Of a stretch of DNA of 64,000 bases, positions 34,467 to 44,417 are shown piece by piece. The stretch lies in assembly GCA_902806575.1 (NCBI GenBank), contig CADCXD010000001.1, forward strand, positions 1,984,001 through 2,048,000. The letters are read 5' to 3'. Below the pieces are notes generated by a model. That model ran no database searches. It was given only the letters and a program-made list of their open reading frames with translations, and was not told the origin of the DNA. A program made the position numbers and the translations under genes. Source of the DNA: Jackrogersella multiformis (lineage: Eukaryota > Ascomycota > Sordariomycetes > Xylariales > Hypoxylaceae). How positions within the stretch are numbered: the first letter of the stretch is position 1; every line of letters starts with the position of its first letter.

Positions 34467-35828
34467 AGTGAATTATTCAAATCATGGACAGGTGCATATC
34501 CATTTGTGGGCACTGAGCTGATGAACCGAGGGACTGGGGACGAGTTGGAAGAACGACGCTAGAATCGGGGCAGTATTGCTAGGCTGGTAGGGGTGTCTGG
34601 GTGCCTACAGGGCAGCGAAGCTAGTACTAAGTAGCTGGCGCTGGGAAGCCAACAAGACCCTAAAAGAGAACAGCTTACCTTGGCTACCTCCTCCTATCAC
34701 TGAGATGGCATGCAATGTGTTGTACGCGAACAGCAATTTACATCCATACTATGTAGTAGCAGTTCACCTGCCAACCTCCTCTTCATAGTAGAGCTCACAA
34801 GTCTACTATGTATACATGCGCCGCTAACGCCACAAGGAATGCATGTGTCATACGCGTGCACTTGTTCGAATTATATCCGACAATTGCCTACCTCTAAGTA
34901 TTCTCCGACACTTATAGTGACCTAGGTGTTAGGTACATAGTCTGGTCGGCAGTGGCGGCGTGTACTAAAAAATATTCTTCCATTCTTGAGATCTTTTTTT
35001 CTCTCTTCGCAAGCAAGAAATTGGCGGGAAAGCAGAAAGAGCAGAAAGAGATATCGTATTCCAAACTTGTTTAGTTCATTACCTGGGTAATGTGACGACT
35101 TATGTACATACATACTATTAGTACCTAGAGGAGCTGTCAAAGAATTAACCAATCATATGCTAGATCCACTAACACGAGGGTCGGCCCTAACGGAAATGAT
35201 TAACAATGCCCCATTTATCCCTTGAGCTGAAATCAACAGAGCCTCGAATAATAATATGAAATCGACTATACCCACAGCACCGCCGCAAGCTTTGCATACC
35301 TAGTAAGTATATATAAATACTGTCAATTAATGTCTTTGCGTCGATCGAACACAAGGCCTGTGCGGCAGCATCAAACTTCATATTTTTATTATATCTTAAT
35401 ACCTGAGTAGGTACTTAGGTAAAACTGCTCACAGGTAGGTACCTAAGGCTGTAAAGTTTATATAAACTGTTTAAATATTAGAAATTTGTGATAAGAAACC
35501 TTGGAATCTCTTCGGACGAAGTTAGTCTTAAGTTTAAATATTATGTGTTCAGTTTGTACTACCTTAGGTAGGTATGTATTACCTTTCGGTTGTCGTTTTT
35601 ACCGTTCTACTAGTGTAGTCGCTAGCCTTCCAGGATTACCCATCGAGCCGTTTGCGCCGGCCAAGGTACGAACCACTCGTTTGGAAGAATCCACGCAATG
35701 AAAATAATATCGGACAGTATCGTCGCACTTCAAGAAGTCCGGCTTAGCTTTGATGATACATAGATAGTACAACAGGACATTTTATCTCTTCCGATCTCTC
35801 CATGTCCATCGAACGTATCCTCAGGGGT

Positions 35829-35931
35829 AGATACCTAGGTAGGTAGCTTAAACACATTACATAATACATACCTACCTACCTAGGTAGTTACTTATATTAT
35901 ATGGTGAAATATTTACCTAGGTAGGTAGGTA
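35829..35931. repeat. TACCTAGGTAGG palindromic repeat cluster
   Basis: Three units (GATACCTAGGTAGGTAG, CATACCTACCTACCTAGG, TTTACCTAGGTAGGTAGG) spaced by about 35-40 bp of AT-rich DNA. Confidence 0.85.
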
Positions 35932-36369
35932 TGATGAAATATGGCGAGAGTGGAAGCTAAAGTTGTCTCGGTCCCGTCGAAAAGCGTACGTATGTATAAG
36001 TATGAATATTGAGACATTCTTAATGTATGTCATACTTCTCTCCTCTTTTCAACCTCTCGAAATGGCCGCGCCCCCGCAGCCACGGAGAAGCCATGCTACC
36101 CACGAAAGGTAAAATAAGCATCTGATCAAGACGCTTTTAACCTACTGACACTCTCCTCAACTCCGTCTGAACTTGCGGTAAGCCTCTAGCTTTGCGGTTT
36201 TGCTGCAATTGGAATTCAACGTGGCCCAGCCCCTTTTTGACTCGGATCAAACAAACTTTCGCATCTCACGTGTGCTATTAGGTAGCCACCGATTAGCAGC
36301 TTAAACCCCACGTGTTAAAACCGCATGTGAGTTGTACTTGGAAATTCATTTTGTACAATTCGATATGCA

Positions 36370-36580
36370 CTACCTTAGGTACCTAGGTACCTTACCTTGA
36401 TGGGGCCATCCAAGGTTATCCCTACCTAATACAAGGTACCTAGGTATCTAGCCCGAGTGCCGGGGGGAAGCCATGTTCGAATTTAGGTAGGTACTAAATG
36501 TATGTATTACAATAGCGTGTAGTACCTAGGTACCTACCTAACGTTAGGTCACTAGTACCTAGTAGGTACCTAGGTATGTA
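36370..36580. repeat. Extended palindromic repeat cluster
   Basis: Five or more units over 210 bp, for example CTTAGGTACCTAGGTACC, AAGGTACCTAGGTATC, AGTACCTAGGTACCTACC and GTAGGTACCTAGGTATG. It directly precedes the decayed frame at 36604. Confidence 0.85.
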
Positions 36581-36603
36581 CACTATAAATAGTCACCTCT
36601 TCA

Positions 36604-36900
36604 ATGGCCCCGATCTTTCTTCTCGTATTCGTCCAATTCAAACCTGAAAGCCGTTTTCTTGCCCCGGACCGCATTGTCGAGCCCGCCGTCTCCGCCTCGG
36701 ATTAATCAAGAAGCATTATGGCGGACGAAACCGAATACTCCATAGCTCACGGACTATTACGACATGCGTCGTCGATCTTTGATTCATAGAAACGGGACTA
36801 TGCCTTGGAAATACACCACTTTCAAGCTTCTAGACGTTTTGCATGTGTACTTTTATAACCGCTCAGGGGTTTACTTGAGGTTTACTTGGCTACTTCTTAG
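36604..36900 (+). pseudogene. Decayed reading frame with CAR-to-TAR type stops
   Basis: From ATG 36604 one frame keeps protein-like composition for 98 codons but carries TAA (36703), TAG (36787) and TAA (36856) before a final TAG (36898). Segments between stops read SRFLAPDRIVEPAVSAS, ADETEYSIAHGLLRHASSIF and RDYALEIHHFQASRRFA. All three internal stops could be single C-to-T changes from CAA or CAG (Gln), a CpA context, which is the hallmark of repeat-induced point mutation. The parent family is not recognised. Confidence is low because the pieces are short. Confidence 0.35.
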
Positions 36901-37391
36901 TTAGCTACATAGTAGCCTGCGCTTTTGCCCCATATTGTATCCAATAATTCTTAGCGTCGGTGGGTCAGCGCATTCAGGGGTTCAAGAAGCTCAAAGGGCT
37001 CAAGAAAAGACCGGCAGCCCGGAGATCATTGATCAGATCTGACGTGGGAATTCCGATACTACAGCCCCTTATATTATACATTCAGACGGACCGATACGCT
37101 GCTTACATACATACCTACCTAGGTAGGTACTTATATCATAATATGAATTTGCCCTTGGATTATTAATCCTCTAGTCGGAGCAGTTCTCCTGCTTGATAAA
37201 AGAATAAACAGGTATTTTCTACATAGTAGTGCCCGGTGGTAGAGGGCACGGGTATAACCGACCTAGATGGGACATAAAGAGCGCGCCTAGGGACGGACCT
37301 TGAAAATAATCAAAAACCCGTTCAGAGACGCGCGCGAGAGCTAGACCAGTAACCACAATATCGATCAATCAGATGGATCTCTAAACTCCCC

Positions 37392-37712
37392 ATGCCCCCG
37401 CGGCCCAGCGCAGCCACGTATTCGTCATTAAGCCTCTCAACCCTTAATCCCTCTACGTCTATTATAGCAACTGATCTTCGGGCAGATCTGCGCCAAACGA
37501 AATCACGTCTACCCTCTTTGCGGCCGTGCTGCTAGAGCAACAAAGCCTTAAAAGCTCATGTGCATGCCAATGACACCAACCACGTTATTGTGGAGTGCCC
37601 TAAACCGTCCTCTCGGATTATATGTCTGTGCTTATTGGAACAAAAAGACGGTGGCTTATGTAAGTGGACCAGTTGTATTGTCTACGTAAGACTTCCAGAA
37701 AGGCCTTTTTGA
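37392..37712 (+). pseudogene. Short ORF broken by one TAG
   Basis: ATG 37392 opens a frame of 106 codons with one internal TAG (37533-37535, possibly from CAG) and a terminal TGA at 37710. The first part is Ser/Thr-rich (AATYSSLSLSTLNPSTS) and the second has Cys and His (HANDTNHVIVECPKPSS, then LCLLEQKDGGLCKW). A further plus-strand stretch in another frame (about 37690-37849) looks protein-like too (AIQIGDYHHINLVRQPDL). The His/Cys spacing before a Pro recalls zinc-knuckle tails of retroelement proteins, but this is a guess. Not recognised. Confidence 0.3.
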
Positions 37713-37990
37713 AAAAGGCTATTCAAATAGGCGATTACCATCATATCAACCTAGTAAGGCAACCCGATCTTCGTCGACTTATGGGCACACCAACGCGTCC
37801 ATTATCCGGGTCTATACAGTTCAAACAGAATGATTTACATAGATAATGAACACTTCAGCCTCAAATCGGTACACATGTGGCTCCTGGGTCTCACCGAATA
37901 TAATATCTAATAGACCATAACATTGAGGTCTCCCCATTCCGTGTATAAATATTTCTGCCATGGAACTATTGGGTTTATAGATACGCGATT

Positions 37991-38669
37991 TTAACCCTCA
38001 GTATCATGGGCTTCGTCGGCTTCGTCAGCTTCTTCGATGTTCAATTCAAGCTCAGTAGCATCCGTACAGGAACCAAACTCCTCCCCATGAGAGATCTGCG
38101 AGGACATCGCTCTGCTTCGAATTCATGCCTTGTATCCCTCACGCACAGTTCTGGATGCGGGTAGCTGGGCTAGTGTTACGGTTGCTCGGCGTTGAAACAC
38201 CATCCCGTAGATGGTAGTAGACGATAGACAAGCCATGCCTAGTCCAGTACGTCAATCGCGGTAATCTTTGATTACTCTTGAAAATTGGAACAGCCGTCAT
38301 AGATAATCAAGGTCCTTGCCGGGTTCAAACCCGCACACGCCGGGCGCAAGGGACCAATCCTCAATCCTGATGCTCTCAGGCGCCATGCCGTATCTCTTCA
38401 GGGGGCGAGTATCGTCAGCCGAGTATTTCGGGTTGCCATAACTTGTCCTGCTTAGAAGACCTCAAGTATTAGATAGTCTCTGAAGTGATGCGACCATTCG
38501 ACCGATGCGGTCACTCGACCACTGTGAGTGGTTGTAGCAATTTCCGTGAGGCAGTAAAAAAAATTAAAAAAAAGGTAATGTCGAAGGAGTGGGTGTCGGA
38601 GCCTGTCAGATGGCTATTAGGGCCAATATTGGTCTTTAAGGGAAGGTAATAAGAACCGGCCGTCGTCAT
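37991..38669 (-). pseudogene. Decayed protein-coding gene with four in-frame TGA stops
   Basis: Reading leftwards from 38563 to the TAA at 37993-37991, one frame of about 190 codons is broken only by TGA at 38464-38462, 38299-38297, 38254-38252 and 38125-38123; no internal TAA or TAG occurs. Segments between are clearly protein-like: NHSQWSSDRIGRMVASLQRL, GNPKYSADDTRPLKRYGMAP, IEDWSLAPGVCGFEPGKDL and a very acidic C-terminus (ELNIEEADEADEAHDTE). Each TGA could be a CGA (Arg) changed by one C-to-T. Upstream, an ATG at 38669 opens another protein-like stretch (AGSYYLPLKTNIGPNSHLTG) separated by T-homopolymers that may hide a frameshift or intron. Family not recognised; a TGA=Trp code (mitochondrial-type origin) is a less likely alternative. 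Confidence 0.5.
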
Positions 38670-40457
38670 GATAGCTTAATAGCTATGATTAGTTCAAGTT
38701 CAAATATATTCAAATAAAGCTTACTAGGAATATGATCTGGCCTTAGCTATGTCAGGGAAAGATATTCTCTAGAAGAGAAGACTGAGTGCGCCGGACTTTT
38801 TTTCTTATTTCAACAGTTGTTCACTTCGAACTTTACAAACACAAAATCATACAAGCTGTCTTTAAGAAAGCAAAACCCACCCATCTCGCAGTCAACACCG
38901 GCTCCAAGGATTAAGTCGGCACTTGCAACAGTGACCTACCATAACTGGGGGATTGTTTCTGGTGCGGGAAATGGACGTGTTAACTAATACAATGTGGGTA
39001 TGAAGAAACAAATAAGACTTACCACGTCATATACAGCGCCTCAATGAAAGATGCGGCGCTACTCATCAACTGTAGACCAACAGGCGCTTAGGCATCGAGA
39101 AATCTAAATAGACACTGTGAGTTTCGAACAATTATAATATCAAGAGACTATTACAGGGCAGCTTTAAGGAAAACAAGACTTACCTCCACGGTCACCTTTT
39201 TGGAGCGTGGGTGTGTGGGGAAAAGGGGTTAAGGGGAATTGTTAGGATCAGTGAAGAAAATTACTTCTGGGAATTCGACCTGTGGGAGATCCTATATTTA
39301 AATAAGAGAACCCGATAGGTGTCTTGTATTCTCCTTGGTATGACCATCATTAGAGTTTGAATTACTATGCACGGTATCCTTCGGAATCTTCAAGCTATGA
39401 CTCAATCCAGAGACTGAGTCGCAGATAAGGTGTATGGTCCCATATAGGGGCGTCAAGTACCTAAATATGCGGATGTCGAGATGTAGATATGGAGGGCGTG
39501 GATATTGAAGGTAAGGATGTGTACCTAGGTAGCCTATGAGTGTCGAGTTGTCAAGACATATTATCTATAGATTATTAATATAGCGAGTTTAGGTCTCGTA
39601 GCTTCGAGGTTTGTAGACTTAGGTATAACTGTACTATGTTAAGTGTGATAAAGCTCACATCATGTTTGTTGATGTTTATGTTATCGTAAAGAATTTACAC
39701 ACAATAATATCCATCGTATTATTACCTTGATGACACCCTCTGCGTTTTCTTTGTTAAAGGTTTTATGCTACAAAGTATATAATCTGCTAAGTGTTGTTAA
39801 TAGGTCAAGAGATTTAAAATCAGTTATAACATTAAAGATTAAATTGAAGAAAAGGTATTACCTACTTAGCTAGGTAAGTAATTTAGGTTTGCTCCTGTTA
39901 GGTTATGACTAAATCAAGATAATGCTATATTCATTCAACGATGTACGATAGTATGCCATGATAGCAGAACTACTCGTAGTCTATCAAAAGCCTCCCCCCC
40001 CCCCTTTAACGATATGTTTGATGAATAGGGGAAGTGAAGAGAAAACCGCAGTAACTCGTGAAACTTAATAGTTTAGGTGAAGACGTTTCGGCTAAGGTGT
40101 GAAAGTGAGATATATATTACATACATATAACTTTAAACTAAAGGTACATCCGTTTTGGTCCAATTTGTGTGCGAAAAGAGGTACCATACATGTCAGCTCC
40201 AACCGGGTGTGGCTGATCGTACTTTAGGTAGGTACCTACTATGGCTTGTTTCTGCCCCTGCCCTCCCTGCATCGGTTTTCGTCGGCAATCGCTGCCGATT
40301 GGCCCACTGTACACTGTAGCATTTCACAAATTGACAACTTACCTACCTAGGTAATGATTCTCTGCGGACTACAACATTGACAGGCTGCATACTAGGTACA
40401 AACGCGATCGAGCGCGTTATCACCATCATCTACTGACGACGTTACGTACTAAGGGCA
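38670..40457. other. AT-rich gene-empty interval
   Basis: No supported gene. One short protein-like stretch on the plus strand (about 38826-38914, YKHKIIQAVFKKAKPTHLAV) ends in TAA and is isolated. A C(10) homopolymer lies near 39995. Repeats at 39520-39530, 40225-40240 and 40340-40352. Confidence 0.4.
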
Positions 40458-41552
40458 GTGCCTCTTTCTCTTAAGAGTAGGTACAGACAAATTTTAAGGA
40501 TGGCTACCCCTATACCTCCCGGATATCGCTCCACTACTAAATACCATTTCCGTGAGGACCAGACTGACGCCATTGTCGGAGCCACCGCCTATCATCGCAA
40601 AGACTACTGTCGCTCAGTGATATGGTTCTCGCCTCGCGAACACGTCGGTATTCGCCTATCTATAGGGACACCCTTCCAGCGGACTTCTTATACGGGACTC
40701 GGCTCCCTCGACCGGCTACCCCTAGAGCTCTTACATGAGGTGTTGTTAGGCCTGGACATTTATTCTCTATTCAACTTTCGACGAACAAATCTCAGAGTGA
40801 GACAGACGGTAGACTCTTTCAAGCCATATCAAATGGTGGTTTCTCATGGGCTGAACCTTCTATGTGCCTTGTTACGAACCCGGCTTGCCATCGGTGTTTC
40901 TCTATTCGACTTTTACTACGCGCTATGTACAAAGGCTTGCAATCTTTGCGGCGAATTCAGCGGATTTATATCCCTCCTAACATGGACTCGATGTTGTTTT
41001 AAATGCCTCCAAGGGGCCTTGAAAACCCAAGTGCAAACTCTTGCCGCTCTCCGGAAGCAATTCCACTTGACTAAGGCCGAATTAGGCCAACTAAGGTCAT
41101 TCAAGACTTTACCTGGAATATATTCGATGAAAGAATCCGTACACAAATCCCGTGTTACGGTCGTTTCCGTTCATCAAGCCATATTGGTTTCCCGACAGCA
41201 ACCGCATGTACTAGCGCAGGCACAGCCGACGCACTCGGGACGAAATCTAAAATTTAACTTCATGGGGTCGTGCGCTCTTCCTTATTATGATAAAAAAACT
41301 GGCAAATTTGAACACGGGATGTCGTGTGCCGGGTGTCAACTCGCTCTCGAAAAAGACATTATCGGCTCCAGGGGTGAGAATTGGGCATTCGAGGCTCGTG
41401 ACAAGGTATATGCACAGGATGGCTTTTTAGAACATTTTCGATGGTGTGAGCAGGCACAGATCCTGTGGAGATCGAGTGACGAAGGTAGCAACCGGCCAGC
41501 CGAGCTACCGGAGGCTGTCCGGAGAGGGGGATACTTCAACGAGAGAGAATGA
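40458..41552 (+). CDS. F-box domain protein
   Basis: A single exon encodes 364 residues from ATG 40458, or 350 from ATG 40500 (MATPIPPGYRSTTKYHF), which has the cleaner start. An F-box lies at about residues 82-121 (GSLDRLPLELLHEVLLGLDI, then SLFNFRRTNLRVRQTVDS), the usual Leu-Pro-x-Glu opening followed by the RRTN turn. A Cys cluster follows (C157, C161, C164, C179, C180, C183: CTKACNLCGEF and WTRCCFKC), a common companion in filamentous fungal F-box proteins. A second Cys pair occurs near 295 (SCAGCQLALEK). F-box proteins link targets to the SCF ubiquitin ligase through Skp1; the target is unknown. It sits in a repeat-rich, decayed neighbourhood, consistent with the fast-evolving F-box family. 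Confidence 0.82.
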   Translation: MPLSLKSRYRQILRMATPIPPGYRSTTKYHFREDQTDAIVGATAYHRKDYCRSVIWFSPREHVGIRLSIGTPFQRTSYTGLGSLDRLPLELLHEVLLGLDIYSLFNFRRTNLRVRQTVDSFKPYQMVVSHGLNLLCALLRTRLAIGVSLFDFYYALCTKACNLCGEFSGFISLLTWTRCCFKCLQGALKTQVQTLAALRKQFHLTKAELGQLRSFKTLPGIYSMKESVHKSRVTVVSVHQAILVSRQQPHVLAQAQPTHSGRNLKFNFMGSCALPYYDKKTGKFEHGMSCAGCQLALEKDIIGSRGENWAFEARDKVYAQDGFLEHFRWCEQAQILWRSSDEGSNRPAELPEAVRRGGYFNERE

Positions 41553-41720
41553 CAAGAATGAGGAGACTGTTTGCTAATGTATTGCGGCTAGGCTGTCTAC
41601 AAAGTGTTCCAGGAGGAAGCACCCAAAAAGCATTTCCGGATTTCCCAACGTACAATTCACCGTCTAAATGCAGCCCCGCAGTTCACAAGCTGTGCTTTTC
41701 TCTTCCACAACCTCTCCATT

Positions 41721-41909
41721 TTAGTCTCTGTATTTCACTGGCGCATCCGGCTTGACCAAGTGCTTTGGACAGTAGTTGGCCGAATCCTTGCCCCATGGTT
41801 TATTTACTGGATGACATTTGACGTTGATTCCCCGACGCTCTAGGCACTGGATGAACTCCATATCCTTCGTACAGCCGCATGTATATTTGATATACTTGGT
41901 TGTACACAT
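41721..41909 (-). CDS. Tiny Cys-rich protein of unknown function
   Basis: A 62-residue frame from ATG 41909 with a strongly protein-like, Cys-rich composition: MCTTKYIKYTCGCTKDMEF, then QCLERRGINVKCHP and SANYCPKHLVKPDAP. Cys at 2, 11, 13, 22, 32 and 47 plus His could bind zinc. No signal peptide, so probably intracellular. The beginning (Met-Cys, Tyr-x-Cys-Gly/Cys) resembles a widespread set of small fungal proteins of unknown function. It lies 168 bp past the convergent F-box gene. Short length keeps the confidence moderate. Confidence 0.55.
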   Translation of the reverse strand: MCTTKYIKYTCGCTKDMEFIQCLERRGINVKCHPVNKPWGKDSANYCPKHLVKPDAPVKYRD

Positions 41910-42727
41910 TTTTTAGCTAATGGAATATCACAAATTAGACCGGGCTAAGATATAGGGGATAACTGTCTCCTTACGATACTGGGTAACCAAATGACTTGTA
42001 CACGTTTACTGATGATGAATAAACGACCAGTAGAGAAATAAAGTTGTAATTGGGCTTTCGAGAGATTTGGGTGGTGTTGGCGAGTGGGCGGGATCTAAGC
42101 GTTTGATCGTTGTATTAGCAATGAGAGTAATATTTATTTTTGAATTCGATACTGTCACAACTTGTATGATGCTCCTCCGAGGAGGCACGATTTATAGCTA
42201 TCGAGCCATGGGCTGCCTCGAGTCCTGTTGGCTCTAGAGGTTGTTTGTGAATATTTGGTGTTGGTTATAAAATACCTGGAGCTGAGATTGTTGGCTGCTC
42301 CTTAGCCCCCCCCCCTCTTGGTTTGTAGAATAAAGATGGCTACCGTCTGCGGAAGGTAGGCTTTGTAGGGTTAACCTAAGGCGTTTCGAGTAACCACTGC
42401 ACCTGTTACCTAGGTAGGTTATAGGTTATTATAGAGCGGTGTTGACTGATGATTTATTGTAAGTCAAAAGACCTTACGAAGGACCTTGAATACCTAGGTA
42501 CGAAACGTGCGCTTAAATCGGCTTTGGGAAATGACTTTGTTATTTCCATTTCATATTATTTATCCCGGTAAACTTGTGGTTCATTATAATATTCAAACAC
42601 CACTTTCCCCCCAAAAGATACGGAGAAAAAGGAAACAACAAATATAACCACCGTAAAGAAAATCTTAAAATATAAATGTACGAATGTTACATATTTTCTG
42701 CGTTTAACTTGACCTTAGACATATTCA
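41910..42727. other. Intergenic region, no gene seen
   Basis: AT-rich, with a C/T homopolymer near 42306-42318 and a TACCTAGGTAGG repeat at 42408-42420. Upstream part is the probable promoter of the Cys-rich ORF. Confidence 0.45.
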
Positions 42728-43583
42728 TTGATAGTTTCTAGGTTAACAATGTCTGGCGATCACACTACAAACCCACCAATACAGCCCATCATCCTGTCCA
42801 CGGAGGTGGACGATGACGATTCTTTTGAAAGCTATTACCGAGTGCGAATTGGAAACCAAGTCAAATATATCGTCATCTCTCCTGGAACCTATGACAGAGA
42901 TACATTTTCATTTCCCCTTCAGTCCCTACCCTGTTTACCTTACGAAGAAGATTGGACCGTGGCCCACATCTTACGAGATAAAACCAGTGGCGACTTGAAA
43001 ACTTCCATATCGAACCCAACATTTGCTGGCGTCAAGTGTCAATGGCATAATACCAGGGTTGATTGACTAGACTTAGAGAAGACCGAACAACTCGCGGCAA
43101 TGGCTTTCGAAGCCATCCCACACTCGATCCCTCTAACCCCCCCTTTACCACAAGCCACCATGATCGCTAAGATAGCTCGGTTTGAATGGGAGCTGCCTCG
43201 CATCGAACAATAAACGAGAGCATATCAGTTGCTTGAGGGCTCCGGTCTGACCCCACGCTTCCTTGCCCATATCCACGAAAATGGACGCATCATGGGTTTT
43301 CTATTGGAGAAAATAGAGGGCCGCTCTGCTTCCATCCAGGATCTAAGCGAGCGTCTGCGAAACCGCTCTAAAGAAACTCCCCGGACTGGGACTTTCACAC
43401 GGGGATGTGAACCGATACAACTTTATCGTCACAGAAGAAGGGGTAAAACTAATCGACTTCGAACGCCTTCAAGAGAATGCCAGCCCAGAGTTGATGAGTA
43501 GGGAATTGGAAAGTTTGGGCGTCGAATTGGTCGACGAGTCAGGATGCGGCGGAGATTTCATTTTCTACGGCGACATCACTTGA
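42728..43583 (+). pseudogene. Broken aminoglycoside-phosphotransferase (APH)/protein-kinase-like gene
   Basis: Three co-linear pieces form one APH-like protein of about 284 codons. Piece 1 (start at ATG 42728 or 42749) ends at TGA 43064-43066. The same frame continues (LDLEKTEQLAAMAFEAIPHS, then AKIARFEWELPRIE) to TAA 43211-43213 and on through YQLLEGSGLTPRFLAHIHEN and GFLLEKIEGRSASIQDL. Near 43350-43360 the frame must shift by one base; it then gives GLSHGDVNRYNFIVTEEG and KLIDFERLQENASPELMS, ending TGA 43581-43583. The HGDVNRYNF catalytic loop and the LIDFE metal-binding Asp are the Brenner-type motifs of APH/kinase-like folds, common in fungi as F-box-neighbouring small-molecule kinase relatives. 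Two nonsense changes plus one frameshift indicate a dead gene. An intron explanation does not remove all three breaks. Confidence 0.8.
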
Positions 43584-44162
43584 TATTGAAGCTTAAGACG
43601 TACTTGCTAGTTTGTAGATAGTACGACGTACGTGTAGTGTGCTTGAGAAACTTAGATATTGTTAAATATTTCGGCTGAGATGGACGTTACTTGTATTCTT
43701 CTGCGATTGCCGCCGGCTTCTCACTCATTTCTGCCAGCCAAATATTCTACGGGGACGGAGACAAGGTGGTTGGAGCAACAGTCTAGACATAAGACATTAT
43801 GATGACCACAGACAGTGCCCCAAGGTTAGTTTAGTCAGTCTAGGAGCAATTCATGTCTCATATAATAAGTCCCCAGTTCTATAAAAAGCGGGCATTTAAA
43901 CACTTTAGGTGCCTATAAGGTAATCACCACATAAAAGGAAAACTAATAGTTATTAGATTTTTTAATAAAATATTTATTTTCTAAGCTAAGATACTTCTTA
44001 GGAATATAAGGGGATTGTTAAGCCTTGATAAAATAAACAGTTTGAAGGGAATTCTACTTTAAGCATGGATGAATAGATAAAGATATTGTAGCATGCCTAC
44101 CTAGGCAATCAGGTGTAAACCTACCTACCTTGATCTTTGTCTTGACACGCTTGTGGAAAGAC
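43584..44162. other. AT-rich intergenic region, no gene seen
   Basis: Nothing supported. A CCTACCTAGGCAATCAGG repeat-like string lies at 44096-44113 and CCTACCTACC at 44120-44129. Confidence 0.45.
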
Positions 44163-44417
44163 TTAGTTAGTTTCAAAATCTTCCAAGTCGGAAGGTACAG
44201 AATCAGACTCTATGGACTGGATGATACAGTTTCCGCACTGAATATGGCAACAAGCCGCACAATACCTTACTTCGATGCTGCTAAACTGTTCGCATTTACA
44301 GCAAGTCCATCGTCTACCAGGGGCATCGGAAGGTTCAGGAAACTCTAGGATGGCATCGAGACGAGGAGGTGCCACAATGTTGCTCTGGCGAGCCTGCGTT
44401 GCCAAGTTGTTCATCAT
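44163..44417 (-). CDS. Small Cys-rich, probably zinc-binding protein
   Basis: An 84-residue frame from ATG 44417. After a plain N-terminus (PPRLDAILEFPEPSDAPG) come three CxxC pairs: WTCCKCEQ (C39/C40, C42), RYCAACCHIQ (C53, C56, C57) and CGNC (C61, C64), followed by an acidic end. The W-T-C-C-K-C opening and paired Cys look like a small zinc ribbon of the kind frequent in hypothetical filamentous-fungal proteins. It lies in very AT-rich DNA with much higher coding-like structure than its surroundings. No signal peptide. Function unknown; it could be a fragment of a larger gene, but no adjoining exon was found. Confidence 0.5.
   Translation of the reverse strand: MMNNLATQARQSNIVAPPRLDAILEFPEPSDAPGRRWTCCKCEQFSSIEVRYCAACCHIQCGNCIIQSIESDSVPSDLEDFETN

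Larger units (their letters stand above)
34127..36603. other. Repeat-dense, gene-empty interval
   Basis: No supported gene. Holds two of the densest palindromic repeat clusters in the window (34366-34466 and 35829-35931) and the start of a third (from 36370). AT-rich elsewhere. Confidence 0.5.

Noticed and set aside
38315..38360. A hairpin with a GGTTCAAACC core flanked by GGTCCTTGC and GCAAGGGACC, resembling a minimal tRNA acceptor plus T arm
   Set aside because: It lies inside the minus-strand decayed coding frame (EDWSLAPGVCGFEPGKDL), which explains the sequence better; there is no D or anticodon arm.
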